DNA of 64,000 bases from Cellulophaga lytica DSM 7489 (GTDB lineage: Bacteria; Bacteroidota; Bacteroidia; Flavobacteriales; Flavobacteriaceae). The notes under the pieces were generated by a model. That model was not told the origin of the DNA. It worked only from the letters and a program-made list of their open reading frames with translations, and ran no database searches. Numbering within the stretch: position 1 is the stretch's first letter; the number at the start of each line of letters is the position of its first letter. The stretch covers positions 1,539,501 to 1,603,500 of the forward strand of contig NC_015167.1 in assembly GCF_000190595.1 (NCBI RefSeq). Reading direction: 5' to 3'. Positions 1-10,322 of the stretch are shown here, one piece after another. A program made the position numbers and the translations under genes.

Positions 1-1
1 T

Positions 2-817
2 CAAAAATATATTTCAAGTATGGTAGTAGAGCCAAACTTTAATAGTGTACAACAGCTGTATAATAATGTTAGTTTTTACAATGAACTTGCTAAAGCACAA
101 GATTCAATTTCACTTGCTAATGCGTTAAAAATTACGTCAAGTGAAGCGGCTAGCATTAAAAAGTTAGAGATAGAATCCTATTCAGATGAAAATCAAAAAG
201 TTTTATTGTTTGATAAGTTTATAAGAGAATTAGATTCTACAACCGTTAAGAATTTGGATTTTGAAGCTTACCTAGAAAACTTTAATACATTTGATGCTCG
301 TTTCCATAAAATAAACCTGATAAGTACAAACAGTACAGTTGCTAAAAAAGCACAACCTGCTATTGTAAAGTCTATTTCTAGCAATACGTACTTTAAAGAA
401 CAGAAGGCTACAAATGATAAGAACATCAATTTTCAAGAGGAAATATACAATCAGCAATTAAATGAAATTATTTCGCTTCAAGAACTGTATAAAGATGTAA
501 TGGTTAAAGAAGCCTCTAAAGAAGTAGGGGGTACTAATATTAGTTTGGCTGATAATGGCAATGGAACAAATAAAGAGATTGAGCTTTTAAAGGAGCGAGA
601 CGAATTGAAGCAAAAAATTGTAGCTTTAAATCTAGAAAAGGCCAATAAAGCAACTATTCTTAATGTAATTTCAGATTTCCCTACCAGAGGGGCAAAATTA
701 GGAGGGATTACAAATCAGTATAAGTTTATGCTACCTATACTTTTAGTATCTGTATTGCTTGTATTATTATTATTGTTAGAGCTTAATAAAATATTAAAAG
801 GTTACTCAAAAAAATAA
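2..817 (+). CDS. Wzz-like chain-length determinant protein, C-terminal part
   Basis: The frame is open from base 2, so the gene starts before the window; the ATG at base 20 is internal, because the in-frame residues just before it (KYISS, then MVVEPNFN) continue smoothly. The visible part is a mostly hydrophilic, helix-rich region with a coiled-coil-like stretch (LLKERDELKQKIVALNLEK) and one membrane helix near the C-terminus followed by a short basic tail. This matches the last half of polysaccharide co-polymerase proteins, which sit in the inner membrane and set polymer length. The stop overlaps the rfbB start by one base (TAATG), so the genes are probably co-translated. The assignment rests on architecture and context; the N-terminal membrane helix lies outside the window. 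Confidence 0.6.
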   Translation, partial: QKYISSMVVEPNFNSVQQLYNNVSFYNELAKAQDSISLANALKITSSEAASIKKLEIESYSDENQKVLLFDKFIRELDSTTVKNLDFEAYLENFNTFDARFHKINLISTNSTVAKKAQPAIVKSISSNTYFKEQKATNDKNINFQEEIYNQQLNEIISLQELYKDVMVKEASKEVGGTNISLADNGNGTNKEIELLKERDELKQKIVALNLEKANKATILNVISDFPTRGAKLGGITNQYKFMLPILLVSVLLVLLLLLELNKILKGYSKK

Positions 818-1860
818 TGCATATACTAATTACAGGAGGGGCGGGTTTTATTGGATCTCATGTAGTTAGGAGGTTTGTTAAGTCATATCCAAAATATCAT
901 ATTTATAACGTAGATGCCTTAACGTATGCTGGTAATTTAGAGAATTTATCAGATATAGAAGATTCTTCTAATTATACCTTTTTAAAGGGTGATATTACAG
1001 ATGAGAATTTTATTCAAGATATATTCAAAAAATATAATTTTGATGGAGTTATTCATTTAGCAGCGGAATCACATGTAGACAGGTCTATTACCGATCCTAT
1101 GGCTTTTGTGAAAACAAATGTGATTGGAACAGTAAATTTACTTAATGCAGCCAGTGATTTTTGGAAAAATGACTTGGAAAGTAAACGATTTTATCATATT
1201 AGTACTGATGAAGTGTACGGAGCTTTGGGAGAATCTGGTTTATTTACAGAAACTAGGGCGTACGATCCTAATTCGCCCTACTCAGCTTCTAAAGCAAGTT
1301 CAGACCATTTTGTAAGAGCATACGGAGAAACGTATAAGTTACCTTATGTAATTACCAATTGCTCTAACAATTATGGGCCAAATCATTTTCCTGAAAAGTT
1401 AATTCCGTTATTTATCAATAACATAATTCATAAAAAGGCATTACCTGTTTATGGAGATGGTAATTACACTAGAGATTGGCTATATGTAATAGATCATGCC
1501 AGAGCTATAGATTTGGTTTTTCATAAGGGTAAAAACGCAGAGACGTATAACATAGGCGGATTTAACGAGTGGAAAAATATAGATTTGGTAAAGTTGTTGT
1601 GTAGTTTAATGGATGCTAAACTAAACAGGCCTTTAGGTGATAGTGAAAAACTAATTACTTATGTTAAAGATAGACCTGGGCACGATTTACGGTATGCGAT
1701 AGACGCGTCAAAAATTAATAAAGAATTAGGTTGGGAGCCATCTGTAACTTTTAAAGAGGGCTTAGAAAAAACAATTGATTGGTATTTGCAAAACGAAGAA
1801 TGGCTAGAAAGTGTTACATCTGGTAACTATCAAGAGTATTATAAAAAACAATATAATTAA
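817..1860 (+). CDS. rfbB: dTDP-glucose 4,6-dehydratase
   Basis: Converts dTDP-glucose to dTDP-4-keto-6-deoxyglucose, step two of dTDP-rhamnose synthesis, in the cytoplasm. The 347-residue protein is full length. It has the N-terminal NAD-binding Rossmann motif GGAGFIGSH, the short-chain dehydrogenase Ser/Thr-Asp-Glu signature ISTDEVYG (the Asp and Glu act in dehydration), the catalytic YSASK motif and the family sequence NCSNNYGP. It starts one base inside the stop of the upstream Wzz-like gene and is followed 10 bases later by rfbA. The four rhamnose genes are contiguous here in the order B-A-C-D. Confidence 0.96.
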   Translation: MHILITGGAGFIGSHVVRRFVKSYPKYHIYNVDALTYAGNLENLSDIEDSSNYTFLKGDITDENFIQDIFKKYNFDGVIHLAAESHVDRSITDPMAFVKTNVIGTVNLLNAASDFWKNDLESKRFYHISTDEVYGALGESGLFTETRAYDPNSPYSASKASSDHFVRAYGETYKLPYVITNCSNNYGPNHFPEKLIPLFINNIIHKKALPVYGDGNYTRDWLYVIDHARAIDLVFHKGKNAETYNIGGFNEWKNIDLVKLLCSLMDAKLNRPLGDSEKLITYVKDRPGHDLRYAIDASKINKELGWEPSVTFKEGLEKTIDWYLQNEEWLESVTSGNYQEYYKKQYN

Positions 1861-1870
1861 ATAAAGAGTT

Positions 1871-2734
1871 ATGAAGGGTATTATACTTGCTGGAGGCTCT
1901 GGATCAAGGCTGCATCCACTTACATTAAGTGTAAGCAAGCAGTTAATGCCTATTTATGATAAGCCAATGATTTATTATCCGCTTTCAACATTAATGTATG
2001 CGGGTATACAAGAGATTTTAATTATATCTACACCTAAAGATTTACCTTTATTTAAAGATTTGTTGGGTGATGGCGCTAAATATGGCTGCAGTTTTCAATA
2101 TGCTGTTCAGGAAAATCCTAATGGATTAGCGGAGGCTTTTATTATTGGTGAAGAATTTATAGGTGATGATAAGGTAGCACTTGTTTTAGGTGATAATATT
2201 TTTTACGGATCTGGTTTAGCAAAATTATTACAATCTAATAATGATCCTGATGGCGGAATAATATATGCATACAGAGTATATGATCCAGAACGCTATGGAG
2301 TGGTTGAGTTTAATGAAGAGGGTAAGGCCATTAGTATAGAAGAAAAACCGTTGGAGCCTAAATCTAATTATGCGGTTCCTGGTATTTATTTTTATGACAA
2401 TACTGTTGTGGAAATTGCTAAGAACATAAAGCCAAGTAAGCGTGGCGAGTTAGAAATTACAGACGTAAACAAAGCGTATTTAGAAAAAGGTAAATTAAGT
2501 GTAAGTATATTAGATCGTGGTACGGCTTGGTTAGATACAGGTACTTTTCAGTCCTTAATGCAGGCATCACAGTTTGTAGAGGTTTTAGAAGAGCGTCAAG
2601 GTTTAACCATTGGAGCTATTGAGGCAGCTGCGTATGAAATGAAATTCATTACTAAAGATCAATTTACAGCTTTGGCAGAACCATTAATGAAAAGTGGTTA
2701 TGGAAAAAATCTTTTAGGAATATTGAATAGATGA
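1871..2734 (+). CDS. rfbA: glucose-1-phosphate thymidylyltransferase
   Basis: Joins dTTP and glucose-1-phosphate to give dTDP-glucose, the entry step of the rhamnose pathway. The 287-residue length is typical of the short RmlA class. Visible motifs are the nucleotide-binding loop [11 protein letters not shown], the [16 protein letters not shown] stretch, the metal-binding LGDNIFYG and the substrate-binding EEKP and WLDTGT motifs. The stop overlaps the rfbC start by four bases (ATGA), which suggests translational coupling. It is unlike the longer nucleotidyltransferase at 48,170, which has a C-terminal beta-helix. Confidence 0.96.
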   Translation: MKGIILAGGSGSRLHPLTLSVSKQLMPIYDKPMIYYPLSTLMYAGIQEILIISTPKDLPLFKDLLGDGAKYGCSFQYAVQENPNGLAEAFIIGEEFIGDDKVALVLGDNIFYGSGLAKLLQSNNDPDGGIIYAYRVYDPERYGVVEFNEEGKAISIEEKPLEPKSNYAVPGIYFYDNTVVEIAKNIKPSKRGELEITDVNKAYLEKGKLSVSILDRGTAWLDTGTFQSLMQASQFVEVLEERQGLTIGAIEAAAYEMKFITKDQFTALAEPLMKSGYGKNLLGILNR

Positions 2735-3282
2735 TGATGAAGGTTATAAAAACTAAGTTACAAGGCTGTTTGGTTTTAGAACCTACACTATTTAATGATG
2801 ATAGAGGGTATTTTTTTGAAAGCTACAATACCAATCGGTTTAATGATATTGTTGATCAAGAAGTTAATTTTGTTCAAGATAATCAATCATTCTCTACAAG
2901 GGGGGTTATAAGAGCGTTACATTATCAAAAAGGAAATAATGCACAGGCAAAGTTAATACGTGTTTTAAATGGCGTTATTTTAGATGTGGCGGTAGATTTA
3001 AGACCTCATTCTAAAACTTACGGAGAATATTTTTCAGTTGAATTGTCTTCAGAAAATAAAAAACAATTATTTGTGCCAAGAGGTTTTGCTCATGGGTTTT
3101 CTGTTCTTAGTGATACTGCTGAAGTTCTATATAAGTGTGATAACTATTATAATAAAGAATCTGAAGGTGGTATAATATACAACGATGTAACTTTAAATAT
3201 TGATTGGAAAGTTAGTCCCGAGGAAATTAAGGTTTCAGAAAAAGACTTGATTTTACCAACATTGAAAGAGATTTTGGTATGA
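2731..3282 (+). CDS. rfbC: dTDP-4-dehydrorhamnose 3,5-epimerase
   Basis: Epimerises dTDP-4-keto-6-deoxyglucose at C3 and C5. The 183-residue cupin protein carries the RmlC signatures DDRGYFFE near the N-terminus, [18 protein letters not shown] (containing the catalytic His region) and the [14 protein letters not shown] motif. The gene opens with three consecutive ATG codons, so the exact start could be 2731, 2734 or 2737; 2731 overlaps the rfbA stop. Its own stop overlaps rfbD by four bases. Confidence 0.95.
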   Translation: MMMKVIKTKLQGCLVLEPTLFNDDRGYFFESYNTNRFNDIVDQEVNFVQDNQSFSTRGVIRALHYQKGNNAQAKLIRVLNGVILDVAVDLRPHSKTYGEYFSVELSSENKKQLFVPRGFAHGFSVLSDTAEVLYKCDNYYNKESEGGIIYNDVTLNIDWKVSPEEIKVSEKDLILPTLKEILV

Positions 3283-4058
3283 TTAAAATTTTAGTAACTG
3301 GAGCAAATGGTCAATTAGGTCAGTGTATACAAGTGTTAAAGAATGCTTATTCTAATTTGGAATTTACATTTTGTAATTCAGATGAGTTAGACATAACTAA
3401 TGAAGAAAGGTTAAGGTTTTTTTTTCAGGAATATAAATTTGACTATTGTATTAACTGTGCGGCATATACAAATGTAGAGCTGGCAGAAAAAACTCCCAAT
3501 AAAGCTTATTTGGTCAATGGTCAGGGAGTAAAAAACATAGCAGAAGAATGTAGAAAACATAGTGTAACTCTAGTGCATATATCTACTGATTATGTTTTTG
3601 ACGGAGAAAAAGGCTCCCCTTATACAATATCAGATAGTACAAACCCTATTAATGAGTACGGAAAATCTAAACTAATGGGGGAAAAGTATATTAAAGAAAT
3701 ACTAGAAGAATATTTTATTATAAGAACGTCCTGGTTGTATTCAGAATTTGGGCATAATTTTTATAAAACTATTTTAAACAAGGCTATAAAGGGAGAAAAT
3801 CTGTCCGTAATAGATACAGAAATTGGTTGCCCAACAGATGCAAACAACTTAGCTAAGTATATTATAGATATAATTATTTCTGATAATAAGGATTTTGGAA
3901 TTAAACACTTTACAGACGGAATACCTATGACGTGGTTTGATTTTACTAAAGAAATATTAAAAAAAAATGAGCTAGATAAGACTACAAAGCTTGTAAGGGC
4001 TAATAATTATCGTAGTTTTGCTAAAAGGCCTAAGAATAGTACACTTTTGTGTGATTAA
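3279..4058 (+). CDS. rfbD: dTDP-4-dehydrorhamnose reductase, short at C-terminus
   Basis: Reduces dTDP-4-keto-rhamnose to dTDP-L-rhamnose with NAD(P)H. The protein shows the Rossmann motif TGANGQLGQ, the ISTDYVFDG motif, the catalytic YGKSK and the conserved IIRTSWLYSEFGHNF. At 259 residues it is about 20-30 residues shorter than the usual family length: it stops soon after the RPKNS motif that normally precedes a last helix. No continuation of that helix is obvious in the other frames of the 28 bases before ugd. The active-site part is intact, so activity is likely, but the truncation is worth checking. Confidence 0.9.
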   Translation: MIKILVTGANGQLGQCIQVLKNAYSNLEFTFCNSDELDITNEERLRFFFQEYKFDYCINCAAYTNVELAEKTPNKAYLVNGQGVKNIAEECRKHSVTLVHISTDYVFDGEKGSPYTISDSTNPINEYGKSKLMGEKYIKEILEEYFIIRTSWLYSEFGHNFYKTILNKAIKGENLSVIDTEIGCPTDANNLAKYIIDIIISDNKDFGIKHFTDGIPMTWFDFTKEILKKNELDKTTKLVRANNYRSFAKRPKNSTLLCD

Positions 4059-4086
4059 TTTTGATTGATACAATAAAATATATAAA

Positions 4087-5487
4087 GTGATAAAGAAAAT
4101 TTGTTGCATTGGGGCAGGATACGTTGGTGGACCAACAATGTCTATTATAGCTCAAAAATGTCCTGAAATAGAAATTACGGTTGTCGATTTAAATCAGAAA
4201 CGAATAGATCAATGGAATGATGCTGATGTGTCTAATATTCCTATTTATGAGCCTGGTTTGTCCAATGTAGTCGCTGAGGCTAGAGGAAGAAATTTATTTT
4301 TTGACACAGACATTGATAAAGCTATTGATGAGGCAGATATGATTTTCATTTCTGTAAACACGCCAACAAAAACCTATGGTAAGGGCAAAGGCATGGCTGC
4401 AGACTTAAAATATATTGAGCTCTGTGCAAGGCAAATAGCACGCGTAGCTACGTCCGATAAAATTGTGGTTGAAAAGTCGACTTTACCTGTTAGAACGGCA
4501 CAAGCAATTAAAAATATATTAGACCATACGGGTAACGACGTTAATTTTGAAATACTATCTAATCCGGAGTTTTTAGCAGAAGGTACGGCTGTTTCAGATT
4601 TAACCAATCCAGATAGAGTGTTAATAGGCGGACAGCAAGAAACTGAAAAGGGAAAACAAGCAGTACAGGCTTTGGTAGATGTTTATGCTCACTGGGTGCC
4701 TAAAGATAAAATTTTAACAACCAACTTATGGTCTTCAGAATTATCTAAACTAACAGCAAACGCCTTTTTAGCGCAAAGAGTGTCTTCTATAAATGCAATG
4801 AGTGAGCTATGTGAAATTACAGGAGCAGATGTAGATGAAGTCGCAAAGGCAATAGGAATGGATAGTCGTATTGGTCCAAAATTTTTAAAGTCGTCAGTTG
4901 GTTTTGGTGGCTCATGTTTTCAAAAAGATATATTAAACTTAGTTTATATAGCCAAATCCTATGGTTTAAATGAAGTAGCGGATTATTGGGAGCAGGTAAT
5001 TATTCTTAATGATCACCAGAAAAGAAGATTTGCACATAATATTGTTAAAACACTATATAATACAGTTTCAGACAAAAAAATTGCATTTTTGGGTTGGGCA
5101 TTTAAAAAAGATACAAACGACACTAGAGAGTCTCCTGCCATATATGTAGCAGAAGAATTACTGTCAGAACAGGCAAAGATATCTGTTTGGGACCCTAAAG
5201 TAAAAGAATCTCAAATTTATACAGATATTAATGCATTAGGTTCTATTGAAACCGATGAGGTGAATAATAGGTTAAAAGTTAGTAGTAATGCATATGAGGC
5301 TTGTAAAGACTCGCATGCTATTGCTATTTTAACAGAATGGGAGGAGTTTAATGGGTATGATTGGCAACGTATTTATGATAATATGCACAAACCAGCCTTT
5401 GTTTTTGACGGTAGAGGGGTGTTAAATAAAAATAAACTTCAAGAAATAGGTTTTGTGTATTACAGAATTGGTGAGGGAGGTGTTTAG
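4087..5487 (+). CDS. ugd: UDP-glucose 6-dehydrogenase, long (eukaryote-like) form
   Basis: Oxidises UDP-glucose to UDP-glucuronate with NAD. At 466 residues it is of the longer type resembling animal and plant UGDH rather than the short bacterial form. It has the N-terminal NAD motif GAGYVGGPT, the SVNTPTK loop, [16 protein letters not shown] and the catalytic cysteine motif [10 protein letters not shown], followed by the C-terminal UDP-binding domain ([12 protein letters not shown]). The start is GTG at 4087, since no in-frame ATG precedes the first conserved residues. Its product can feed glucuronate into the glycan or the UDP-xylose synthase encoded at 14,792. Confidence 0.95.
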   Translation: MIKKICCIGAGYVGGPTMSIIAQKCPEIEITVVDLNQKRIDQWNDADVSNIPIYEPGLSNVVAEARGRNLFFDTDIDKAIDEADMIFISVNTPTKTYGKGKGMAADLKYIELCARQIARVATSDKIVVEKSTLPVRTAQAIKNILDHTGNDVNFEILSNPEFLAEGTAVSDLTNPDRVLIGGQQETEKGKQAVQALVDVYAHWVPKDKILTTNLWSSELSKLTANAFLAQRVSSINAMSELCEITGADVDEVAKAIGMDSRIGPKFLKSSVGFGGSCFQKDILNLVYIAKSYGLNEVADYWEQVIILNDHQKRRFAHNIVKTLYNTVSDKKIAFLGWAFKKDTNDTRESPAIYVAEELLSEQAKISVWDPKVKESQIYTDINALGSIETDEVNNRLKVSSNAYEACKDSHAIAILTEWEEFNGYDWQRIYDNMHKPAFVFDGRGVLNKNKLQEIGFVYYRIGEGGV

Positions 5488-5531
5488 TTAAATTCTTACT
5501 AGAATACCTAAAAAGAATAAATAAAAAATAA

Positions 5532-6656
5532 ATGAAAAGAAATCTAATCATATTTGGAACTAGACCAGAAGCTATTAAAATGGCTCCATTGGTAAAAGAA
5601 TTTTTGAAACATTCTGATACTTTTGAAACCAAAGTTTGTATAACGGCACAACATAGGGAGATGTTAGACCAGGTTTTATCCTTTTTTGAGATTACTCCGG
5701 ATTATGATCTAGACTTAATGAAGCCTAATCAGAATTTATACTCTTTAACGGCAGATATTATTACTGGTTTAAAGCCTATTTTAGAGGAGTTTCAGCCGGA
5801 TTTTGTATATGTACACGGTGATACTACTACTACAATGGCTTCGAGCATAGCTGGTTTCTATTCAGGTGCAAAAGTTTGCCACGTAGAAGCAGGTTTAAGA
5901 ACATTTAATAAAAGGTCTCCATTTCCTGAAGAAGTAAATAGGAGTATCGCTGGTTCAGTTGCTGATTATCATTTTTCTCCAACAACAACTTCTCAACAAA
6001 ATTTATTGAATGAAAATGTAAAGCAAGAGAATATATTAGTAACAGGGAATACCGTCATAGATGCCCTTCAGTTTAGCTCTAATAAAGTCACTTCAGATAC
6101 GTATTCAGATGAAGAAATAGAGCAATTGAAAACAATTGTAGATACCTCTAAAAAATTAGTTTTAGTTACAGGACATAGAAGAGAAAATCACGGACAAGGT
6201 TTTATTAACATTTGTAGTGCTTTAAAGGAAATTGCTTTAGAAAACCAAGATGTACAAATTATTTACCCAGTACATTTAAACCCTAATGTACAGAAGCCTG
6301 TTTATGATCTTTTAGATAATGTAAATAATATAAAATTAATAGCACCCTCATCTTATCCTGCTTTTGTATGGTTAATGAGTCAATCTTATTTAATTATAAC
6401 TGATAGTGGAGGTGTACAAGAAGAAGCTCCAAGTTTAGGGAAGCCAGTTCTTGTTATGAGAGATACTACAGAAAGACCTGAAGCTGTAGAGGCAGGGACT
6501 GTTTTTTTAGTAGGAACTGATAAAGACAAAATAGTTACAGAAGCGAATAAACTGCTTCATGACAAAGAAGCATATTCTGTGATGAGTAAATTGCATAATC
6601 CATATGGAGATGGAACTTCTTGTCAAAAAATAATCGAATTTATTTCAAAGTTATAA
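5532..6656 (+). CDS. wecB: UDP-N-acetylglucosamine 2-epimerase (non-hydrolysing)
   Basis: Interconverts UDP-GlcNAc and UDP-ManNAc. The 374-residue GT-B-fold protein has the N-terminal [13 protein letters not shown] motif, [10 protein letters not shown], the HGDTTTTMA and HVEAGLRT motifs containing the catalytic acidic residues, [11 protein letters not shown] with the catalytic His, and the [10 protein letters not shown] nucleotide-binding motif. Its stop lies two bases before the wecC start, so the two enzymes for UDP-ManNAcA are an operon pair. Confidence 0.95.
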   Translation: MKRNLIIFGTRPEAIKMAPLVKEFLKHSDTFETKVCITAQHREMLDQVLSFFEITPDYDLDLMKPNQNLYSLTADIITGLKPILEEFQPDFVYVHGDTTTTMASSIAGFYSGAKVCHVEAGLRTFNKRSPFPEEVNRSIAGSVADYHFSPTTTSQQNLLNENVKQENILVTGNTVIDALQFSSNKVTSDTYSDEEIEQLKTIVDTSKKLVLVTGHRRENHGQGFINICSALKEIALENQDVQIIYPVHLNPNVQKPVYDLLDNVNNIKLIAPSSYPAFVWLMSQSYLIITDSGGVQEEAPSLGKPVLVMRDTTERPEAVEAGTVFLVGTDKDKIVTEANKLLHDKEAYSVMSKLHNPYGDGTSCQKIIEFISKL

Positions 6657-6658
6657 TT

Positions 6659-7870
6659 ATGAGTAAAAGTCCAAGTGTTGTAATGATTGGTTTAGGTTAT
6701 ATAGGCTTGCCAACAGCAGCTTTAATAGCACAAAATAAAACTTACGTTCACGGAGTAGATATTAATCCAGATGTAGTAGAAACTATCAATCAAGGGAAAA
6801 TACATATTGTAGAACCAGAATTAGATATAGCAGTTGCTAATGCCGTAAAAGAAGGCTATTTAAAAGCTGCGACAACACCTGTAGAAGCTAATACCTATTT
6901 AATAGTTGTTCCTACCCCATTTAAAGCTAAAAATGAGCCAGACATTTCTTTCGTTGAGTCTGCAACAAGAGCCATACTGTCGTTGCTAAAAGAAGATGAT
7001 TTATACATTATAGAATCTACTTCTCCTATTGGTACTACAGAGAAGATGATGAAAATCATTTATACTGAAAGACCAGAATTAAAAGGAAAGTTGAATATAG
7101 CTTATTGTCCAGAGCGTGTACTACCAGGAAACGTAATGTACGAACTGGTACATAATGATCGTGTTATTGGGGGTGTTGATGAAAAATCAACAGAAAAAGC
7201 TATTGCGTTTTACAAGCAATTTATAAAAGGTGACTTGCATAAAACCAATGCACGTACAGCTGAAATGTGTAAACTAGTAGAAAACTCTTCTAGGGACGTA
7301 CAAATAGCATTTGCTAATGAGTTATCACTTATATGCGACAAAGCAGATATTAATGTTTGGGAACTTATAGAACTTGCCAACAAACACCCTAGAGTTAATA
7401 TATTACAACCTGGTTGTGGGGTTGGAGGTCACTGTATAGCTGTGGACCCTTATTTTATTGTTTCAGATTATCCAATGGAATCTAAAATAATAGGTACAGC
7501 TAGAGAAATAAATAATTATAAATCGTTTTGGTGTGCAGAAAAAGTACAAACAGCCAAATTAGAATTTCAAATAAAGCACGGCCGTAAGCCAAGTATTGCT
7601 TTAATGGGATTGGCATTTAAGCCTAATATTGATGATTTAAGAGAGTCACCAGCTAAATACATTGCACAAAAGGTGCTACAAGGTGCTAACGATGAGGAAT
7701 ATTATATTGTAGAGCCTAATATTACAGAACACAAAATTTTTAAACTAACAGATTACAATGAAGCTGTAAACAAAGCAGATATTATTGCATTTTTAGTAGC
7801 ACACGATGAGTTTAAAACATTGAAAATATCTTCAGATAAAATTGTATTAGATTTTTGCAATATAGGGTAA
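6659..7870 (+). CDS. wecC: UDP-N-acetyl-D-mannosamine dehydrogenase
   Basis: Oxidises UDP-ManNAc twice to UDP-ManNAcA using NAD. I chose the ATG at 6659 (403 residues), because the conserved N-terminal motif GLGYIGLPTAALIA follows it closely; a longer reading from 6620 would overlap the wecB end with unconserved residues. Other motifs are IESTSPIGTTEKM, YCPERVLPG, and the catalytic cysteine motif GCGVGGHCIAVDPYF, then the C-terminal FKPNIDDLRESP. It differs from the ugd product at 4087 in length and in the GVGGHC rather than GGSC active-site sequence, which supports a 2-acetamido sugar substrate. Confidence 0.93.
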   Translation: MSKSPSVVMIGLGYIGLPTAALIAQNKTYVHGVDINPDVVETINQGKIHIVEPELDIAVANAVKEGYLKAATTPVEANTYLIVVPTPFKAKNEPDISFVESATRAILSLLKEDDLYIIESTSPIGTTEKMMKIIYTERPELKGKLNIAYCPERVLPGNVMYELVHNDRVIGGVDEKSTEKAIAFYKQFIKGDLHKTNARTAEMCKLVENSSRDVQIAFANELSLICDKADINVWELIELANKHPRVNILQPGCGVGGHCIAVDPYFIVSDYPMESKIIGTAREINNYKSFWCAEKVQTAKLEFQIKHGRKPSIALMGLAFKPNIDDLRESPAKYIAQKVLQGANDEEYYIVEPNITEHKIFKLTDYNEAVNKADIIAFLVAHDEFKTLKISSDKIVLDFCNIG

Positions 7871-7924
7871 TATGGTTTTTTTAAATGATAAAGTTGAGCT
7901 CTAACTCTTATAATTAAACCAATT

Positions 7925-9157
7925 ATGTTACTAAAAAATTTTTTATTCAATAACCTCTCTCAAGGATTACAATTTGGTACTAGATGGTTTCTTAGTTTGA
8001 CGTTAATTGTTGTTCTTGGCGTGGACGATTTTGCTACATTCTCTTTTGTTTATTCCGCATCTAATATTATGTTAGCAGTCTTTCCTTTTGGAAGTTCTGT
8101 TTTTTTAATTTCAGATACTAACAATGAATCAAAAAAAATAGAAATATTATTAGATAGTCTATTTGTTGTTGTTTTAATCTTTATTACATTTTTAATTTTT
8201 TACATTTTAACTTTTTCTTTTGTAGAAGATGTAAAAGGGTGGAATTATATTGGGTTTAGTTTGTTTTTAAGTCTTTTTTTAGCCATCAATTTTTTATTAT
8301 TTTCCTATTTTAAAAGTTTAGGAGATTTTAAAAAGGAGCTTACTGCTTATCTTGTTTTTGCAGGCTTATTATTACTATTTATTGCTTATTTAATTTTTTT
8401 TCCGAGAGGAGAACAAATGATAAGCCTAATACTAAGTTTGTTGATAGGTATAAATATGATAGTTACAATTATTGGATTTACCTATCTAGCAAAGAGTAAT
8501 TCTTATACTTTTGAAGGAGTTAGGGCTCCATCTTTGAAAAAAATAATAATAATATTTAATGAGAGGAGATATTTTGGCTTGCAAGAAATAGTTACAGCCA
8601 TATATACCCAATCTGGAATGCTGATATTGTTTTATTTACTTGATGACATTGTTTATGGTTATTATAGAGCTTTGTATGTTATTGTAGCTCCAGCTTTTAT
8701 GATTACAGTTGCATTATCTCAAGTGGTATTGAGTCAGTTTAAAATCTATAAAGGGCTTATTTTGATATCCAATTTCAGAAAAACCCAAAAATATACTATC
8801 GTTTTTGGGTTTTTATTAACTGCATTTTTTTATTTATTTAAACCCTTTATATTTAATTTTTTGAATTTAGATTCAAATTCTAGTTTTAATATTGCCTATT
8901 TGTTTATTCTTGCTATTATTTTAATAAGGTTTTTTTTTGTGAATTATGAAATGTTTTTAGTCGTTGTTAATAAACAGAAACAAAGATTTTTAGTGATGTT
9001 GGTTTCTGCATTATTTAGCATACTATTAATGTTTTTACTTTTGCCTAAATATGGCCTTATTGGAGCTTTAGTTATTAATACAATATCATATGCAATTGTA
9101 TTAATTGGCACATCGTTTATTGCAGAAAAAAAGATAAAATTAATTTTAAAAAAATGA
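7925..9157 (+). CDS. Wzx-like polysaccharide flippase
   Basis: A 410-residue integral membrane protein with about 12 hydrophobic segments spread over its whole length and short, basic loops, as in oligosaccharide flippases of the MOP superfamily. Such proteins flip undecaprenyl-linked repeat units across the inner membrane. Its place between sugar-nucleotide genes and glycosyltransferase/polymerase genes supports this role. Sequence is rich in Phe, Ile and Leu and the base composition is visibly more AT-rich than rfb or purD, which is common for wzx/wzy genes. The stop overlaps the next start by four bases (ATGA). The substrate cannot be inferred. Confidence 0.8.
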   Translation: MLLKNFLFNNLSQGLQFGTRWFLSLTLIVVLGVDDFATFSFVYSASNIMLAVFPFGSSVFLISDTNNESKKIEILLDSLFVVVLIFITFLIFYILTFSFVEDVKGWNYIGFSLFLSLFLAINFLLFSYFKSLGDFKKELTAYLVFAGLLLLFIAYLIFFPRGEQMISLILSLLIGINMIVTIIGFTYLAKSNSYTFEGVRAPSLKKIIIIFNERRYFGLQEIVTAIYTQSGMLILFYLLDDIVYGYYRALYVIVAPAFMITVALSQVVLSQFKIYKGLILISNFRKTQKYTIVFGFLLTAFFYLFKPFIFNFLNLDSNSSFNIAYLFILAIILIRFFFVNYEMFLVVVNKQKQRFLVMLVSALFSILLMFLLLPKYGLIGALVINTISYAIVLIGTSFIAEKKIKLILKK

Positions 9158-10275
9158 CGGTAACCTATATTTCCTCTAGATACCCAAGTAAAAATAACCC
9201 CTACAACCATATGTTTGTGCATATGCGCTGTTTAGAAATGTTAAAACAAGGAGTAGAAATAGTTGTATATGTACCATCAACTATAGCTCATACATATGTT
9301 TATGAAGGTATAACAGTTAATTGTCTACCTTCTAAGGATATTATCAAGCACCTTACTAATAAAGATAAATTATATTTGCATTTACTAAATATATATCCTT
9401 TTTCTAAAAAAAATGGGTGGATTATTTATAAGCATATTTTAGATAAACATATACCTGCTGTTTTTTATGTGCACGGTAGTGAGGTGCAAAAATATGGTTC
9501 TAGAATTTTTGAGTTTAGATACAGAATTAAGGATTTCTTAATTTGGTTAAAAAAAGATTTTTTAGTTATACCTAAAATGAAGGTTTTTGTCAAAACTGCT
9601 TTGAAAAGAGAAAATATAAAATTTATTTACCCTTCTATTTGGATGAAGGAAGATATGGAAGTTAATTTAGGAGTTGCTATTCCTTATTTTAAGATTATCC
9701 CTAATGGAATAGATGTTGACTTGTTTTCATATCAAGAAACATATGAAAATAGGTATAAGATGCTTACTTTGAGGCCGCTATCTAGTAAGAAATATGCAGT
9801 GGATATTGCTATAAAAATAATGAGTTTCCTTCCAAATAACTATACTTTAGATATCTATGGAAAAGGATTTTATAAGAAACAATATTTGGAGCAAATAAAA
9901 GCTCTTAAATTAGAAGACAGGATTAAGATAAATAGTAGCTTTATTGATAGAAATGACTTAAATTCTTTTTTTTCTAAATATGGTGTTTTTCTTTGTCCAA
10001 CCCGTATGGATGCTCAAGGTGTTACAATGTGTGAAGCTATGGCAACTGGTTTACTTACAGTTAGTAGTTTAAATACGGCTATTCCAGAATTTATTACGCA
10101 TTTGGATAATGGCATTATTGGTAACAATTTGGAGGCTATCGCTAAAAACATAATAGATAATACTGAAAGTATGGAGAAGTATAAAAATATTACTATTAGA
10201 GCCAGAAAATCTATGGAGAATATAGCAATTCATAAAACAGTCGCAAGGGAAATAGAGGTGTTTTGCAAACTTTAA
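9154..10275 (+). CDS. glycosyltransferase, GT4-type (GT-B fold)
   Basis: A 373-residue cytoplasmic or membrane-associated glycosyltransferase. The N-terminal half begins with a beta strand and an SRYPSKNNPYNHMFVH loop typical of the acceptor domain. The C-terminal half has the donor-binding GT4 features: IPNGIDVDLF, the strand-loop after it, and the EAMATGLLTVSS stretch that corresponds to the E-x7-E region (CPTRMDAQGVTMCEAMATG). It is the only ordinary GT in the cluster besides the WecG- and WecA-type enzymes. Donor and acceptor are unknown; rhamnose, glucuronate or xylose are possible from the neighbouring pathways. Confidence 0.85.
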   Translation: MTVTYISSRYPSKNNPYNHMFVHMRCLEMLKQGVEIVVYVPSTIAHTYVYEGITVNCLPSKDIIKHLTNKDKLYLHLLNIYPFSKKNGWIIYKHILDKHIPAVFYVHGSEVQKYGSRIFEFRYRIKDFLIWLKKDFLVIPKMKVFVKTALKRENIKFIYPSIWMKEDMEVNLGVAIPYFKIIPNGIDVDLFSYQETYENRYKMLTLRPLSSKKYAVDIAIKIMSFLPNNYTLDIYGKGFYKKQYLEQIKALKLEDRIKINSSFIDRNDLNSFFSKYGVFLCPTRMDAQGVTMCEAMATGLLTVSSLNTAIPEFITHLDNGIIGNNLEAIAKNIIDNTESMEKYKNITIRARKSMENIAIHKTVAREIEVFCKL

Positions 10276-10322
10276 GTAGGTATTATAAACAAAGGGAACA
10301 CGAATAGCTTATATAATTGTTA

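Noticed and set aside
6620-6658. Longer N-terminus for wecC from the ATG at 6620
   Set aside because: It adds unconserved residues overlapping the wecB end; the family's NAD motif follows the ATG at 6659 at the usual distance.
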